Assembly: GCF_013426205.1 (NCBI RefSeq)
Contig: NC_089423.1
Location: forward strand, 6,200,001 to 6,264,000
Source: Metarhizium brunneum
Lineage: Eukaryota; Ascomycota; Sordariomycetes; Hypocreales; Clavicipitaceae
Length of the DNA stretch: 64,000 nt
Direction of reading: 5' to 3'
Every line of letters starts with the position of its first letter. Within the stretch, counting starts at the first letter, position 1. The position numbers and the translations under genes were made by a program. The notes beneath the pieces were generated by a model, which was not told where the DNA came from, did not search any database, and saw nothing but the letters and a program-made list of their open reading frames with translations. Shown piece after piece: positions 45,701-57,890 of this stretch.

Positions 45701-46649
45701 CAAAACAAAAAAACCTCCGAGGCCATGGACAAAGCCTGTCAGTTGTACCGACATATGGCCTCTTTTTGCTGACCTTCTTGGCCCGGTGAAAAGGCGCGAG
45801 GAGCATCAGAGCACTCAAGCGCCTCGACGGCCCCCCGGGAGCCCCCTTGTCATGCAGATGCACCACTGAGCACAGTCGCCCGCCCGCCCGCCTGTCCGCT
45901 GGCCCACTTGCAGCGCTTGAGGGCTTCCGAGGACGCAGCCTGACGTTGTGGCCATCCTTGTGTCCATTTTTGCGTCAACCGAGTCACTTGCAAAGTTGCA
46001 CAACCTCGCGCTTTTGCTGCTCTCGAGCTCGTGGCTTCTGCTCAATCAAGTCCAAGTGCAGTTCCTCGGTCATTGACTCTAAGCACCAAAGCACCAAGGC
46101 CCTAGGCAGTCCTCGAAGCCCCCTCGACCCCAGTGTTGACGGGCACGGGCACGGTGCCAGACTGCTCTCTGCCGCCCTCCCTCCCCCTTCATTGTTACTC
46201 GTCCAGCCTTCTACGGCCTGGTGACGTGACGTCTGTCCTCGGTCGTCTGACGTCTCGCCTGTTGCGCTAACCCGCTCCCGCTGCTTGCATTGCCTGTCTT
46301 TCCTGACGGCCTTCTTCACCGTTTGTTCTCTTTAGCAACTCCTGGCCTACCGGCGACCTCCAAGGCCTTGGGCGGTGACGGATGTACTGACCAGAGTTGT
46401 CCGCACTTGGCACCGGAGAACATCACGAGAATTGCCCGTGGGTGCCTCTTGTCGTCGGTTGTGCAAGACAGCTGGACCGGTTGACTGTGCTGACAGCAGA
46501 AGCAGCTGCAAATCCCGCCGTTGCGAGCCTTATTGACGTTTGTGCATACAAAACGGCCTACTTACATATACCCGCCTCTGACCTCATGCACACTGCCGCC
46601 CACCGAACTGACCTCATAACTACCAATCACGAGCCTTCTTATATGAGGC
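39755..46649. other. Gene-poor region, 6.9 kb, upstream of the histidine kinase
   Basis: I see no intact gene. Around 40200-41100 several phases carry coding-like scraps, including VVVTENVVQDLFETVHSA and GMPNEFPEAFNN, that do not join into one frame and may be a dead gene. A minus-strand frame at 44427..44816 has an ATG and 129 codons but no motif. Compositional features include AAAAG repeats near 42427..42445 and pyrimidine-rich DNA from about 45800 to 46300. The right kilobase is probably promoter and leader of the kinase. TACGGAGTA-type motifs are at 43342 and 43460, with variants near 44806. Confidence 0.45.
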
Positions 46650-49600
46650 ATGCACAGCCTTGACTCTCCTCCCCTGGACATTAACTACTACATCTCGCCC
46701 TCGACCTGTGTCGACTCGACGACGCCCGACTCGACGCGTGCCACCGCAGAGGCTTCCACTGTGGCCGCCGTCAACCCAGCTTCTCCTCCGTCTCCGTCGC
46801 ATACATCGCCCACGACTCGCAAGCTAGCTGCTGGGAGTGGTATCACCAGAGATGGAGTGATTGTGGGCAAGTTTGTATTAGTAGAAGAAGCAGAAGCAGA
46901 AGACGCCGCACACATTTCCACTGGGCATGCACGTACTAGAATGGCTCAACGCCGCTCCAGCTACCCCTTCTCTTCAGCGTCCGAACTGTCGGGCAGGGGC
47001 CTGCGAGAGTGGCAGAGCTCAAAGGAACGACGATTCCATGGCGACGAAGCTATCGCTCCTCACACGGCAGCAGAAGGCAACTGCTCGCCTGCAGGCACGG
47101 ATTTGGGCAACCATCCTCCAGCAGCAGTCCTGGCTACTTCGCAGCAACAGCTCAATGAATATCGCGCCAGGTTGGCTCGGGACCAGGAGATCCGCGAACT
47201 CTCACTTAAAGGTCTGCTCATGACGCAGTCGGAAAAGACCCGAGTTTCTCCCATCCTAGAAGAAGCAGCAGGCATGTCTTCTCCGCCAATGCTCACGGCG
47301 GCGCTCACCACCACCTCGACCGAGTCTGGCAACACCGTCCGCGGCACCATGACCCCGGCAGCAGTCGCACAAACACCTTCGTACCCCTTTCCCCGAATGG
47401 CCAGATTTCCTTCCCATCAAACGTCGTCCAAATGGGTTCCCTACCAACCGACGGCGAGTCCGTTATCACGGCAACAATTCCAGTCGCCCTTGGAATACCG
47501 CGGTTTGCTGGACAAGGTTTCATCAGAGTCATCCACGCCAGCATCGAATGTCGCGTTTGAGCCGCCAGGAGCTGCCTCCGAGAATCCTCATGGTTTCGAT
47601 TTCCCCTCTCCGAACCTCTACGACTTGTCTCTGATGCTGTCTGCTGAGCCTGGGTTAGATGCGTGGTGGAATACAGTGGTACAAATCATGAGGGACATCT
47701 ACAAAGCAGAGCGAGTGACGCTGGCCATTCCTGCCGACACGACTGACATTGAAAATGTTCCTTGGGGTCAAAAAGCCACATACAATGAGCATCAAGAAGA
47801 CGAGCTGAGCCTCGGCTACCTGGCAAAGGCGAGTAGTGCTTCCGATGGGGCAGCGGCGTTTGACGATAGAACCGCAGACTCGCCCTCTACTGCAGCCCCC
47901 CGGCCAGGGTTGCGGACCCGCCACTCATATACCGCCTTTGAGGAAAACAAACACAAGTCGTTGGACCAAAACTCAATAATGCCGCCGCCGAAAAGACCGA
48001 CTAATTTATCGAGAAGTAAGACGCAGTATCCTTCACCGCGGGTCGCGGCAGAGCTTCATGATGACTACACCAAGTTGAATAAGGACGCTCTGGATGAGCA
48101 TGACGCCACGGCCGAGACTCAACAGGCAATCCCCAGCTGGGAGGCCCCGTTCATGGCCCGCTACGAAGGCCAGGGACAGGTCCTGCCTGTTCTGCAAGCC
48201 CTGGATTATGAAGCTGATCCCCTAATTGACCATACCGGTGTTATGCGAGTGCTCGAGCGTGGTCGACCCGTGGCTCTAACCCGAACATATCCATACCTTC
48301 CCAGAACAAAGCCCGACCCTAAGCAGACCGTTGAACAGAAGTCAGCTTCCAAGGGAAGCAGTGCAGATTCCAAGAGAATCAAAAGACCGCGAACCGAGTC
48401 CGTGTCAAAATTGTCGACGATTTTCGCAGGAACAACACAGTCCAAGGGTATGGGTAATAATCATGTTGGCGACAAGCTCAAAACGACCACTATATCATCG
48501 TCATTGGACGACGAGGATCCCCGGCCACCAACCCCAAAGTATGAGGAGTACGAACAAGCGCCGCCGTCCCCGTGGTCCCAATCACCAGCTCCGTCTCCTG
48601 CCGTTCGAGCCGACCCGAAGGAGAACCCCTTCTTCACAGATGCCATGGTCGACGAAGACTCTTTTAACCCCGGCTCACCCCCCACGAGCTACACAGGAAT
48701 GCGTCCGCCGGAAGCGATTGGCGTCGATAATTCTTGGACTGTCCTTCACATACCCCTGACCCACGTCCTTCTCTCCAAGCCAACGCGGTCATTCAAGCTT
48801 GATACGGCGGCGCTTGAACAAAAGTCACATTTACGAAGCAGGGATGAGCGGCATGTAAGCGCTGAGGCCGACCAAGTCTCTCCCGAACAAGTAAAACGAA
48901 ACCGATCGTCCCCCATCGCTGTCCTCTCCATCCTTAGCCCGATTATACCTTATCCTTCCAATCTGAGGCACTCTTTAGAAAACCTGGCGCCGCACATGGC
49001 CACTTCTTTCTCGCTTTGTCGTCATTACAGCAACCTTGAAACCGAATTAGCCGGCCTTCGACGACGACGGCCTTCGACAACCGGCTTCGGGGCGGTTGCC
49101 CCGTTCGGAAGCCATGTCGACGGCGGCGCGTTTCTGGCATCGGCGCAGGCTCTTGTTCATCAGAACTCTCTTGGAGGAAGCATTACCAGTCCCAGCGACT
49201 ATTCGGCCATCTCGAAAAGTACAACTGCCTCACCATTGGTTACACCTGGCTGGGAACACGGCTCGCTGAATCATCTTGTTGACCGGCGCCAACCTCTTGG
49301 TAGTCCGTCAGGTTCACAAGCCCTAGAGAGCTATTTCGCAACCAAGCAAAGACTAGTAGTAAAGGAGGCGTCGACTTCGGCGACTCAACGGCCGCGAACT
49401 GTCTCCAAAGATAGCTCCCCCAGCGAGAAAAGGCATTCGTCTCTGGCTGGGGTTCGATTTGGGAATGAGGCGGCTTCTAGCCCCCAGCAGCAAGTGGTTG
49501 AAAGAGGCTATTTCGAATCTGAAGATTCCATGACGAAACCCCAAAAGGAGGAGGAAGAGGATGAGGAGGACGCCGGTGCCCCGAGTAGCAGTGGTGGCGG

Positions 49601-52600
49601 CGCTTCTGAGCTGGTGAGTGACAAGACCGAGGACGGAGGCAAGGCAGACCTCAATACCAACAACAACGACGCATCTCACTATGGTCACAGTGTGTTGCAT
49701 AGCTATGGCGCCGACTTTTCTTCAACCTTCCAATCGCTGCCTCCGAGCTCTAGTTTGTCGGCTAGACTGCCTCCCACCCCAGCCGTACCACCGCGTAGCG
49801 GCTCGTTGACGTCCATGGCTGGAGACATGCCACCTCCATCCGATAGGTTAAAGGGTCTCATACTAGACTCGCTGCCTGCCCATGTCTTTGTGTCATTGCC
49901 CCAAACAGGCGAGACTGTGTGGGTGAATAGTCGCTTCTTATCGTATCGTGGGCAGACGGTAGCAGACCTGTCGGCTGATCCATGGGGGAGCATTCATCCC
50001 GATGACCGAGCGGGCTATCTCAAAGCCTGGGGCCACTCGCTTCGGACAGGCGAACAGTTTTCAAGATCCGTTCGTATAAAGAGATTTGATGGTGCATACC
50101 GCTGGTTCTATGCCCGCGCTGTGGCGTCAAAGGACAAGAGAGGAGTCATCATGCAATTCCTGGGCTCGTATATGGACATTCATGACCAGCATATTGCCGA
50201 GCTAAAGGCTGCTCGACAAGAAGAAATCGAGGCTTCCGAGGCCAAACACCGACTGCTCGCAAACCTTATCCCACAAATCATCTTTACGGCCACCGAGGAT
50301 GACGCCATTACGTTTGCCAATGACCAGTGGCTGTCCTACACCGGGCAGAGCTTTGAGGATTCGCTCGGTCTTGGGTTCATGGACCACGTACACCCTGATG
50401 ATCTAGCGAGATGTCGGATTCCAATTGAACACGGAGGTCAGCCTTTGAATGACGCACAATCACCTCCGGAAGAAAAGGGTCACGGTGGAGCATCGTCGTC
50501 GGGAACCCAGACTACGCCAACGGCGCGCAATGTGCAGCAGCAGCCAGCTGTTGGCAAGTCAGGAATGCGAAACGTGCAGCCTGCGCTGTCCAGAGCCAGC
50601 AGCTCCGGTTCCGAGTCCATCTACTCCCTCCCATCCGCCGAGCTCACAGAACTCGCACGAAAGGGCATAATCAAGGTGACGACGGATACAAGCGGCAGGC
50701 TGTCATACACTACCGAGGTCCGACTGCGGTCTAAGACTGGCGAGTACCGATGGCACCTCATTCGTTGCGTCGAAATCGACACGTTTGATTTCGGACGGGG
50801 AGCCAGTTCTTATTTTGGCTCTGCTACCGACATTAATGATCACAAGCTTCTGGAGGCCAAGCTCAAGGAAGCCATGGAATCCAAAGGTCGGTTTCTGAGC
50901 AACATGTCTCACGAGATTCGAACACCTCTCATTGGTATCTCGGGCATGGTGAGCTTTTTGCAGGACACAACGCTCAATGAGGAGCAAAGAGACTACACCA
51001 ATACAATTCAGACCAGCGCCAACAGCCTGATCATGATTATTAATGACATTTTAGACCTGTCAAAGGTAGACGCCGGCATGATGAAGCTAAAGTACGAGTG
51101 GTTCCACACGCGGTCTCTGATTGAGGACGTGAATGAACTCGTATCAACCATGGCCATTGCCAAGCGCCTCGAGCTGAACTACCTTGTCGAAGCAGATGTG
51201 CCTGCGTGGGTAAAGGGCGACAAGGTTCGAATTCGCCAAGTCCTGCTCAATGTTATTGGAAATGCAATCAAATTTACGGCCGAGGGCGAAGTGTTTAGCC
51301 GGTGCAGAGTGTATACCGAAGAGGACCCGGCAGTTTGCAACGAGAATGAAATTATGCTTCAATTTGCCATTACCGATACAGGCAGGGGCTTCACAAAGGA
51401 GGAGGCAGAACTGATCTTTAAGCCATTTAGCCAGATAGACGGAAGCAGCACCCGGCAACATGGCGGAAGCGGCCTGGGACTGGTGATTTCTCGACAACTT
51501 GTTGAGCTTCATGGTGGCAAGATGGAAGGCACGGCTATTCCTGGCAAAGGGTCAACGTTTACATTCACTGCTCGATTTACCTTGCCATCGCCCGAAGATC
51601 ATCCCAACATCCCAATTAGTCCTGGATCAACCGCCTCCACTGGATCAAGACAAGGGTCGTCCGAAAATGTTAACCATCAAACTACAGGACTTTCCGCGGT
51701 TGAAGAGTTGCGAGGCAGTAGTAGTAGCCCAAGGGAAGGAGAAGAAGAAGGGGCAAATCCTAAGGGAATACACTCTGCATCCCCCGTATCCGCCTGTGCA
51801 AGTGGTAGCCTGGAACCTCCGAGTCGCCCTCCGAGATATCTCACAGGCCCCCCCTCGACTGCTTCTGGCCATTCCGGTCTGGCTCGGTTTAGTGAGGCAG
51901 CCAAGGCCAGTGGACAGGACTTGTCCCAAATGAAATTGGAAATGGCCGTGGACAGAGGGTCGCCGCCGAGACCGTCAACGTCAGAGGTTGGCAGCCCTCC
52001 TCCAAAGAGTGACTTGCGCCCACCACTGTACTCAATCTTGATCATCTGTGCGCAGCACCACAGCCGCGAAGCAACGACGCAACACATTGAAATGACACTA
52101 CCCAAGGACGTTCCTCATCGGATCACGGCCATTGCTTCCATCGAAGACGCGGAGCCTTTCCTTGGCGGCGAAGATGCCATGCGATTTACTCACATCGTTC
52201 TCAACTTGGCGTCTGCCGAGGCCATCATTGATGTCATGGATCGAATTACCAAGTCGCAGAAAATCGAGGGAACCACCATTGTGATTCTCTGTGACTCTGT
52301 ACAACGACAAGCCGTTCAGAAGCTAGCTGCCGATACGAAGCACGAGCGTTTCCTGTCAGAGAATCTCGTTACCTTTATATACAAGCCTGTCAAGCCGTCG
52401 CGATTCGCAGTCATTTTCGACCCGGAAAAAGTACGAGATCTCAGCACGGACAGAAACCGATCTACGGCGCAACAGATGGTTGAGAACCAAAAGGCCAGTT
52501 ACCAAGAGATTGAGAAGCGCATGGGCAACAAGGGGTACAGAGTGCTGCTTGTGGAGGACAATCCTGTGAATCAGAAGGTGTTGAACAAGTATTTGAAGAA

Positions 52601-52969
52601 GATTGGAGTCGAGGTCGAGGTTGCTGTTGACGGCGTCGAGTGCACGGAAATTGTCTTTTCCAAGCCTCATAGCTACTACTCCCTGATTCTGGTAAGTTAC
52701 TGCAGGGCGAAACAAAATGTTACGAGCCGAAAGCTAACGTATTATGCAAGTGTGACCTCCATATGCCACGAAAAGACGGCTACCAGGCATGCCGTGAAAT
52801 ACGAGAATGGGAGAAGCTGTCGAGTTTGCCCAAGCTGCCAATTATTGCACTGTCAGCTAATGTCATGTCTGATGTGCAAGAAAAATGTGTTGCGGCGGGT
52901 TTCAGCGACTACGTGACAAAACCCGTCGACTTTATCGATTTAAGCAGGGCCATGGCCAAGTTCTTTTGA
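46650..52969 (+). CDS. Large hybrid histidine kinase (split GAF-like, two PAS, HisKA, HATPase, pseudo-receiver, receiver)
   Basis: Exons 46650..52691 and 52751..52969 with a 59-bp intron; product 2086 aa. The ATG at 46650 gives the longest form; an in-frame ATG at 46941 is also possible. Residues about 320-800 contain GAF-like blocks ([38 protein letters not shown]) separated by long disordered insertions. PAS 1 is at about 1070-1185 and PAS 2 at about 1200-1410, the latter split by a 90-residue Ser/Gln-rich insert. The phospho-accepting His is about 1421 ([10 protein letters not shown]), followed by [16 protein letters not shown] and [10 protein letters not shown] for ATP. A receiver-like domain at about 1790-1925 lacks the acidic pocket. 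The true receiver starts at [11 protein letters not shown]; its Asp about 2016 ([10 protein letters not shown]) is the second codon of exon 2, with Lys about 2071. It is a soluble phosphorelay sensor; the stimulus is unknown. Confidence 0.95.
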
Positions 52970-54020
52970 GACGGAAGGAGCAGCCCATGAGTCAGCAGCG
53001 AGTTGCCCCTTGTTCATTCTACTTTACCTCACATATTCTTTTTTCCCTTTTTCTTCAACACTGTATTCTTCCTTCCGTCTTAAGAGCAGCGAGGGGATAA
53101 TCTTCCCGGTGTCGCTGGCATATAAGACAGCATGAAACACGCCGGGGCCTTTTTTTTTTCCCGTTTTTTCCTTTTATTTCTATGCCTCCTATTAGGAGAC
53201 AATTCAAAGCGAGCGATAGCGGCCGCGATCACCTGCTGATACACGAAAGTCTGGTTTCACGTGGTGCAAAAGCAAGCACGCTTTACGATGTTTTTGTCCA
53301 TTTTCTAGCATGACGCATCACTGTATGGGATCGGTCTGGCTTATACAAGGGGGAGTGTTTAATACCCCTCCCACGTGGGTGTTTGTTGAGAGGAAAAAGA
53401 CGTGCGTACCTGTTAATGAAGGATGCAAGTGTTTGGTGGACTTGCTCGTTGACGGATATTTGTGTTTACTGGGTCTGGGTTGATTCGGGTTCTTTTTCAT
53501 TCCATGTGTTATTACAACGTGCGCATGGCCTCTGCGGCCTCTGCAAAAGGGTATGGAAGGCGCAAGGTAAATTCTTGTCATGTATTGGAATTGTGTAGAA
53601 AGACGTCGTCGGGTAGACGGCGCAGAAAGAATTGATTTCTTGTGGGATTAGATTGTTGGTGTCGAGGTGAACATGGTCGATTTGCCAAGCTAACAGTTTG
53701 TCTGGACACATGGAGCCTTGGTTTGCCGGGCACATACTCCGTACATAGGCTTTGGATGGTTCATTCGGGTCTCGGAGGCGGTGTTCTGTTGGAGTTGTGG
53801 CACTCGATCGTATCTGGGGTCAACTTTTTCTAATCATTTCTCACTTGGGGAGTCTGTCTTGAGAACTAGTTCCATTCTACTCATCAATCAGTCGGTCACG
53901 CCATGTATTCAATCTATGAAGCCCAATGTGTATACGCTCTGTTTTCCCGCCCAACGCCAGCAATGCTATGCCCAGAAAAGAGAATGAAAAAGAAGAAAAA
54001 GGAAAGATGTACAGCGAAAT
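52970..54020. other. Convergent 3' intergenic region
   Basis: Facing 3' ends of the kinase (+) and the Det1-like gene (-). T-rich runs lie near 53150 and an A-rich run near 53985. No gene recognised. One TACTCCGTA is at 53735..53743. Confidence 0.5.
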
Positions 54021-55584
54021 CTAGTACACGCTCCCACGAATGCTCCTGTCCTCCTTCTCAGCGGCATCCAGGTCCTCCATATCGGAGCCCGCCGCGGGCG
54101 GTGCGTCTCCCAGCCGATTGGCATGCGCGCCCATGCAATGAGAGGTGTCGCCGTTGCTCCTTGGAGCTTGTTCCTCGCCATTGTGGCTCGTCTTTCGGCG
54201 GCGGCAGCGGCGACCCAGGTCGGACGACACGTCCGAGTCGGAGCCGGCGAGGGATGCGTGGCCCGAGTAGGTGCCGCCAAAGTCGCGGCCGAGGTGTAAA
54301 GGGGGGGACTTGAGGCTGCGCAGACGGTCCTCGGCCGTGATGTAGGACGGCGTGCCGTCTGGCGAAGACATGACTTCGTCCAGGCTGCGTGTCTTCTCGA
54401 GCGGCGCGTCGCCCAGGACGTGCTGGTCGCTGTACTCGTCGTCGCCGTCGCCCATGCTCACGGTGGATTTGTGCCGGTGGCGACGGGCGGATATCATACC
54501 TCCGTTGGCGGCGGCGGAGGCGGCGGCGGCGTGACCGCTGAGCTCGTTGTCCTTCTGGCGCAGGGCCTCGAGGTCGTGACGCCTCTTATAGTGGTCAGTG
54601 TGGTTGCAACCGTTGGGACAGCCGCCCCATTTCCGGGTCACGACAAAGGTGCGTGTGCGGTCGAGCTTGGAGGTGTCGTCCTTTTCCTTTTCCTTGATAC
54701 TGCTGCTGCTGCTGCTGTTGGCGAGGGCTCGTTCTCGGCGGAGTTCAGACCACGTGCGGAGCTTGGTTTCGAGGAGGAATTTGCCGTTTTCTTGCTTGCG
54801 CATGATGAGGAACTCGCAGTGGTCAACGTTGCGGAGGTCTTCAAAGTATTCGACTGTGAAGTGGTACCATTTCATGAGAAAGACGCGCGACATGAGGCCG
54901 TGAGTGACTAGATGCGGAGAAAACAAGGACAGAGGAGGTTAGACTTGGTTCATGATGAGGCAGAAAAGAAGGCGAGAGTGGTAATAACCTAAGATACAGA
55001 CGCTGGCAAAGTCGTCGTCGCCGAATTGGCGCCATAGACTCTCGTTGAAGCCGCTCACGCGGTCGTAGGCGTCGGCGGCGCTCTCGCCGTTGGGGATGCG
55101 GTAGAAGAAGTGTCCGTAGTCTGCGCGCTCCTGCCACATGCGCTCCATCTCGGCGCTGCATGGCTGGAAGTTGCCAAAGTCTTGCTCGCGCAGCCTAGGC
55201 TCCTCGTAGACCTTGATGTTGGACAGGCGGAACGGCGAGGGCTCCGGGTCGTCGGACGTCAAGGTGGCGAGGAGGCCCTCTGTGGTTTCGCGCGTGCGTC
55301 GGTAAGGCGATGTGAATACCTGGAGGGTGTCGTCTGGGCGGAGGAGGTTGCGCAGGCGGCGGCCGGCCTCGTGGGCTTGGGACCAGCCTTCGGGCGTGAG
55401 CTTTACCCGGTGGTCTGGGACGGTTTGGTGGATCTCGCGGTTTTCTGAGGAAGAGGAGAGACAGCATTTAGTAATTTGGCAAGTCAAGACGGTTAGAAGA
55501 GGCTGGATGCGGCTGGCCAAGAGACGTACTGTTTCCTTCCGACTGGCCATGTCGAATGAGTATAATTAATCTCGGCTTTGCCAT
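54021..55584 (-). CDS. Histidine phosphatase superfamily protein (Det1-like)
   Basis: Three exons: 55530..55584, 54989..55444 and 54021..54907, with introns of 85 and 81 bp; product 465 aa. The RHG motif that gives the phosphohistidine is LIRHGQSEGN (His12) in the tiny first exon. The second catalytic histidine is in ILVTHGLMSR (His about 173), formed across intron 2. YRRTRETTEG and EEPRLREQDFGNF are further family blocks of the phosphoglycerate-mutase/acid-phosphatase fold. The first 270 residues resemble yeast Det1 (broad-range acid phosphatase); the last 190 are low-complexity, Ser/Asp/Arg-rich and probably disordered. The second intron has an unusual donor, GTTATT, but the splice restores the motif perfectly. 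The substrate is not certain. Confidence 0.9.
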
Positions 55585-56847
55585 GGTTTTGCAGGTAGGG
55601 GGTATGTGTAGTTTGCAGAGGACAAGAGTTGGGTTGGGCCGTTGACGTCCGGGATACAATCTTTCACGACGTTGAGGTGTTGGTATTGCCGGCGGGACGG
55701 TTTGAAAACAGGCTGCAGGAAGTCGAGTCGCAAATAACGAGGTGCGGGTATATTAGATGTAATGAATGAGGGCACTCTTGGAGAAGCAGGCCATTCGAAG
55801 CTCTCGGTAGAGGTTGTCGAAAAGCAAAGAGGCATGTGTACGGAGTATGATGGTGATCGTATGTTGGAGCATGTGGATTATAAATGGTGACTCTAGACTG
55901 GAGTTGACGGACCTACACAAGTACCCCGATACCTCTCCTCAGCGATGGCAACAGGCGCCTGACATGTACTGACTACATACTTCACTTGTTTCTAAGTACC
56001 TTAAACCCAAGGGCCTGTCGCACGTGGGGCATCCCGGGACCCCAGCATGCTGGCGCGAGTAAGTATGAAACCATTTGCAACCGCTGCCTAATAAATCCTT
56101 CTCGCGTGACTTGTGTGTTGTCTTGTCTGTCGTTGGTGGTGCAGCCGCCGCGGCCAGATTATTTTACTTCTTCCCGTCCCGCTCATGCATAAGATGATTC
56201 GATATCGGCCTGGATTTGGGGGCCACAGGACTGTACCTCGACTACTTAACGTATTAAAGTGGTTGCGCGCACCATCTCGGGGAAAAGCATGTGGGGCTCC
56301 GCCTTCTTGACGTCCGGTCAACCTCAAACATCCACACACCACCCGAGTAGACCTTTTCGCAATCCTTTTCTCAGCCTTGTCAGAAATCATCCCTCCGCAA
56401 CTTTAAACTTTGCCGTTGCCAAGAGCCGCCTATAGACTCGGGCCCCTTTCGCACAGCTCGCCTCCCCTATCTTTATTTATTTGTGTTCCTCCGTGTTTCA
56501 CTCCGTTGTTCGGCCCCCCGGAGCGCTAGGGCATCTCCCGTCTCTGAGACTCTCGTTTTCAACACTCCTGCTTCTCACCAGCCATCACCACAGCCGTCTG
56601 CCATCACGTCACATCGTACTGCATCGCGCCGCATCGCCTCAAACAAGGACATACGAGCCCGCGCTCGCATCGTCTGACCCCGTTTTGCGCCTCCGACTCC
56701 CCGTCCCGCCCATCACCAACAAAAACCACAACTCTGGGAAAACTACCACCCTCTCAGGGAGCCGAGTCAAGCCCCCCCCCCTCAATCAAGTCGACGCAAA
56801 CAAATATTCTCCGCCAAACACCCTCACAACCCCGGACGCATCCCAAA
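55585..56847. other. Divergent intergenic region
   Basis: Holds the promoters of the Det1-like gene (-) and the PRKRIP1-like gene (+). A CACGTG box is at 56021..56026 and a TACGGAGTA at 55839..55847. The right 400 bases are strongly C-rich, as in a leader. No other gene recognised. Confidence 0.5.
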
Positions 56848-57453
56848 ATGTCCGCCCCAGGCCCCGAGTCAATCCCAACATCGGCAGACCCGCGCTCCCG
56901 CCGGGCCACCAAGAAGCGCGTCCTGTCGCCCACGTCCTCCCAGGCCGCCTCGCTAACAGCCCTCTTCGCCAAGCCCGACCAAAACATTCCCCTCCCGTCG
57001 TCCGCCGCGGTCAAGAGGGCCCCGCACATCCCCGAGATTTACACCAACGTCCAGGGGTCCTCGGCGGGCGCTGGATCCGGCGAGTTCCACGTGTACAAGG
57101 CCTCGAGGCGCCGCGAATACCAGCGTCTGAGGGAGATGGACGAGACCCTGAAGCGTGAGAAGGACCAGGACCACTTTGAAAAGAGCCGCGCCGAGAGACT
57201 CCAACGAGATGAGGAGAAAACCAGGAAGAACAGGGAGCGGAGGGAGAAGATGAAGGCGCGGAAGGCGAACAAGGGAAAGAAGACGGGAGGCACCGGTGTT
57301 GGCCGTGGTGAGGGAGCCGAAGACGCCGCACAGGGCCCGAGTAGGCACGGAGGGGATCCAGACGTGCAGGAGGACAGGGGTGAACAAGATACAACGGCCG
57401 GAGGAGCGGCGTCTTCAGCGCCTGTTGGCCTTGTCATTCATGATGATGACTGA
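56848..57453 (+). CDS. PRKRIP1-family (DUF1168) splicing-associated protein
   Basis: Single exon, 201 aa, ATG at 56848 in the context CAAAATGTCC. The conserved core is VQGSSAGAGSGEFHVY followed by RRREYQRLREMDE, then a long highly charged helix rich in Lys, Arg and Glu (about residues 85-140). This is the DUF1168 pattern; human PRKRIP1 is a component of catalytic spliceosomes, where its long helix bridges subunits. The C-terminus is Gly/Asp-rich and poorly conserved in appearance. A nuclear role is inferred from the family. The gene faces CCT3 tail to tail. Confidence 0.88.
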   Translation: MSAPGPESIPTSADPRSRRATKKRVLSPTSSQAASLTALFAKPDQNIPLPSSAAVKRAPHIPEIYTNVQGSSAGAGSGEFHVYKASRRREYQRLREMDETLKREKDQDHFEKSRAERLQRDEEKTRKNRERREKMKARKANKGKKTGGTGVGRGEGAEDAAQGPSRHGGDPDVQEDRGEQDTTAGGAASSAPVGLVIHDDD

Positions 57454-57890
57454 CCGCATTTGATAGTTCACAGTACATACGGCATGGCCTTGATTTTGAT
57501 ACCCGTGTATATATACGCAATGCATAGCAAACCACATCAATTCATTGATGAAGAGTATGAAGCAGTTTACTTGCAGTATAATACTGCATCACATGTTGCA
57601 CACATCTTGTTCGTAATCTTTTTTGTTTGTTTGTAACAAAAAGAAAACCGTCTACCCAGCTGAGGGAGTCGTCTCCTCTCGAGCTACCCGTACACCTTGA
57701 ATTTTTGTAGTCTATGGCGAATTAACCCTCCAGAACCCACACTTGCTCCTCTGGCGGCGAGAGTATAGGGGTATTCTTGTTGCAAACCATACATGCTTTA
57801 CTCCCTTTCTTTCCCTACCGTTGTATCCATTCCGTTTGGTGATCAAATCGTCTATCCCCTTGTCTCATCGCTCACTCTCTAATGTCTGGC
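57454..57890. other. Convergent 3' intergenic region
   Basis: Between the stops of the PRKRIP1-like gene and CCT3. AT-rich, with TTTGTTTGTTTG near 57623. No gene recognised. Confidence 0.5.
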
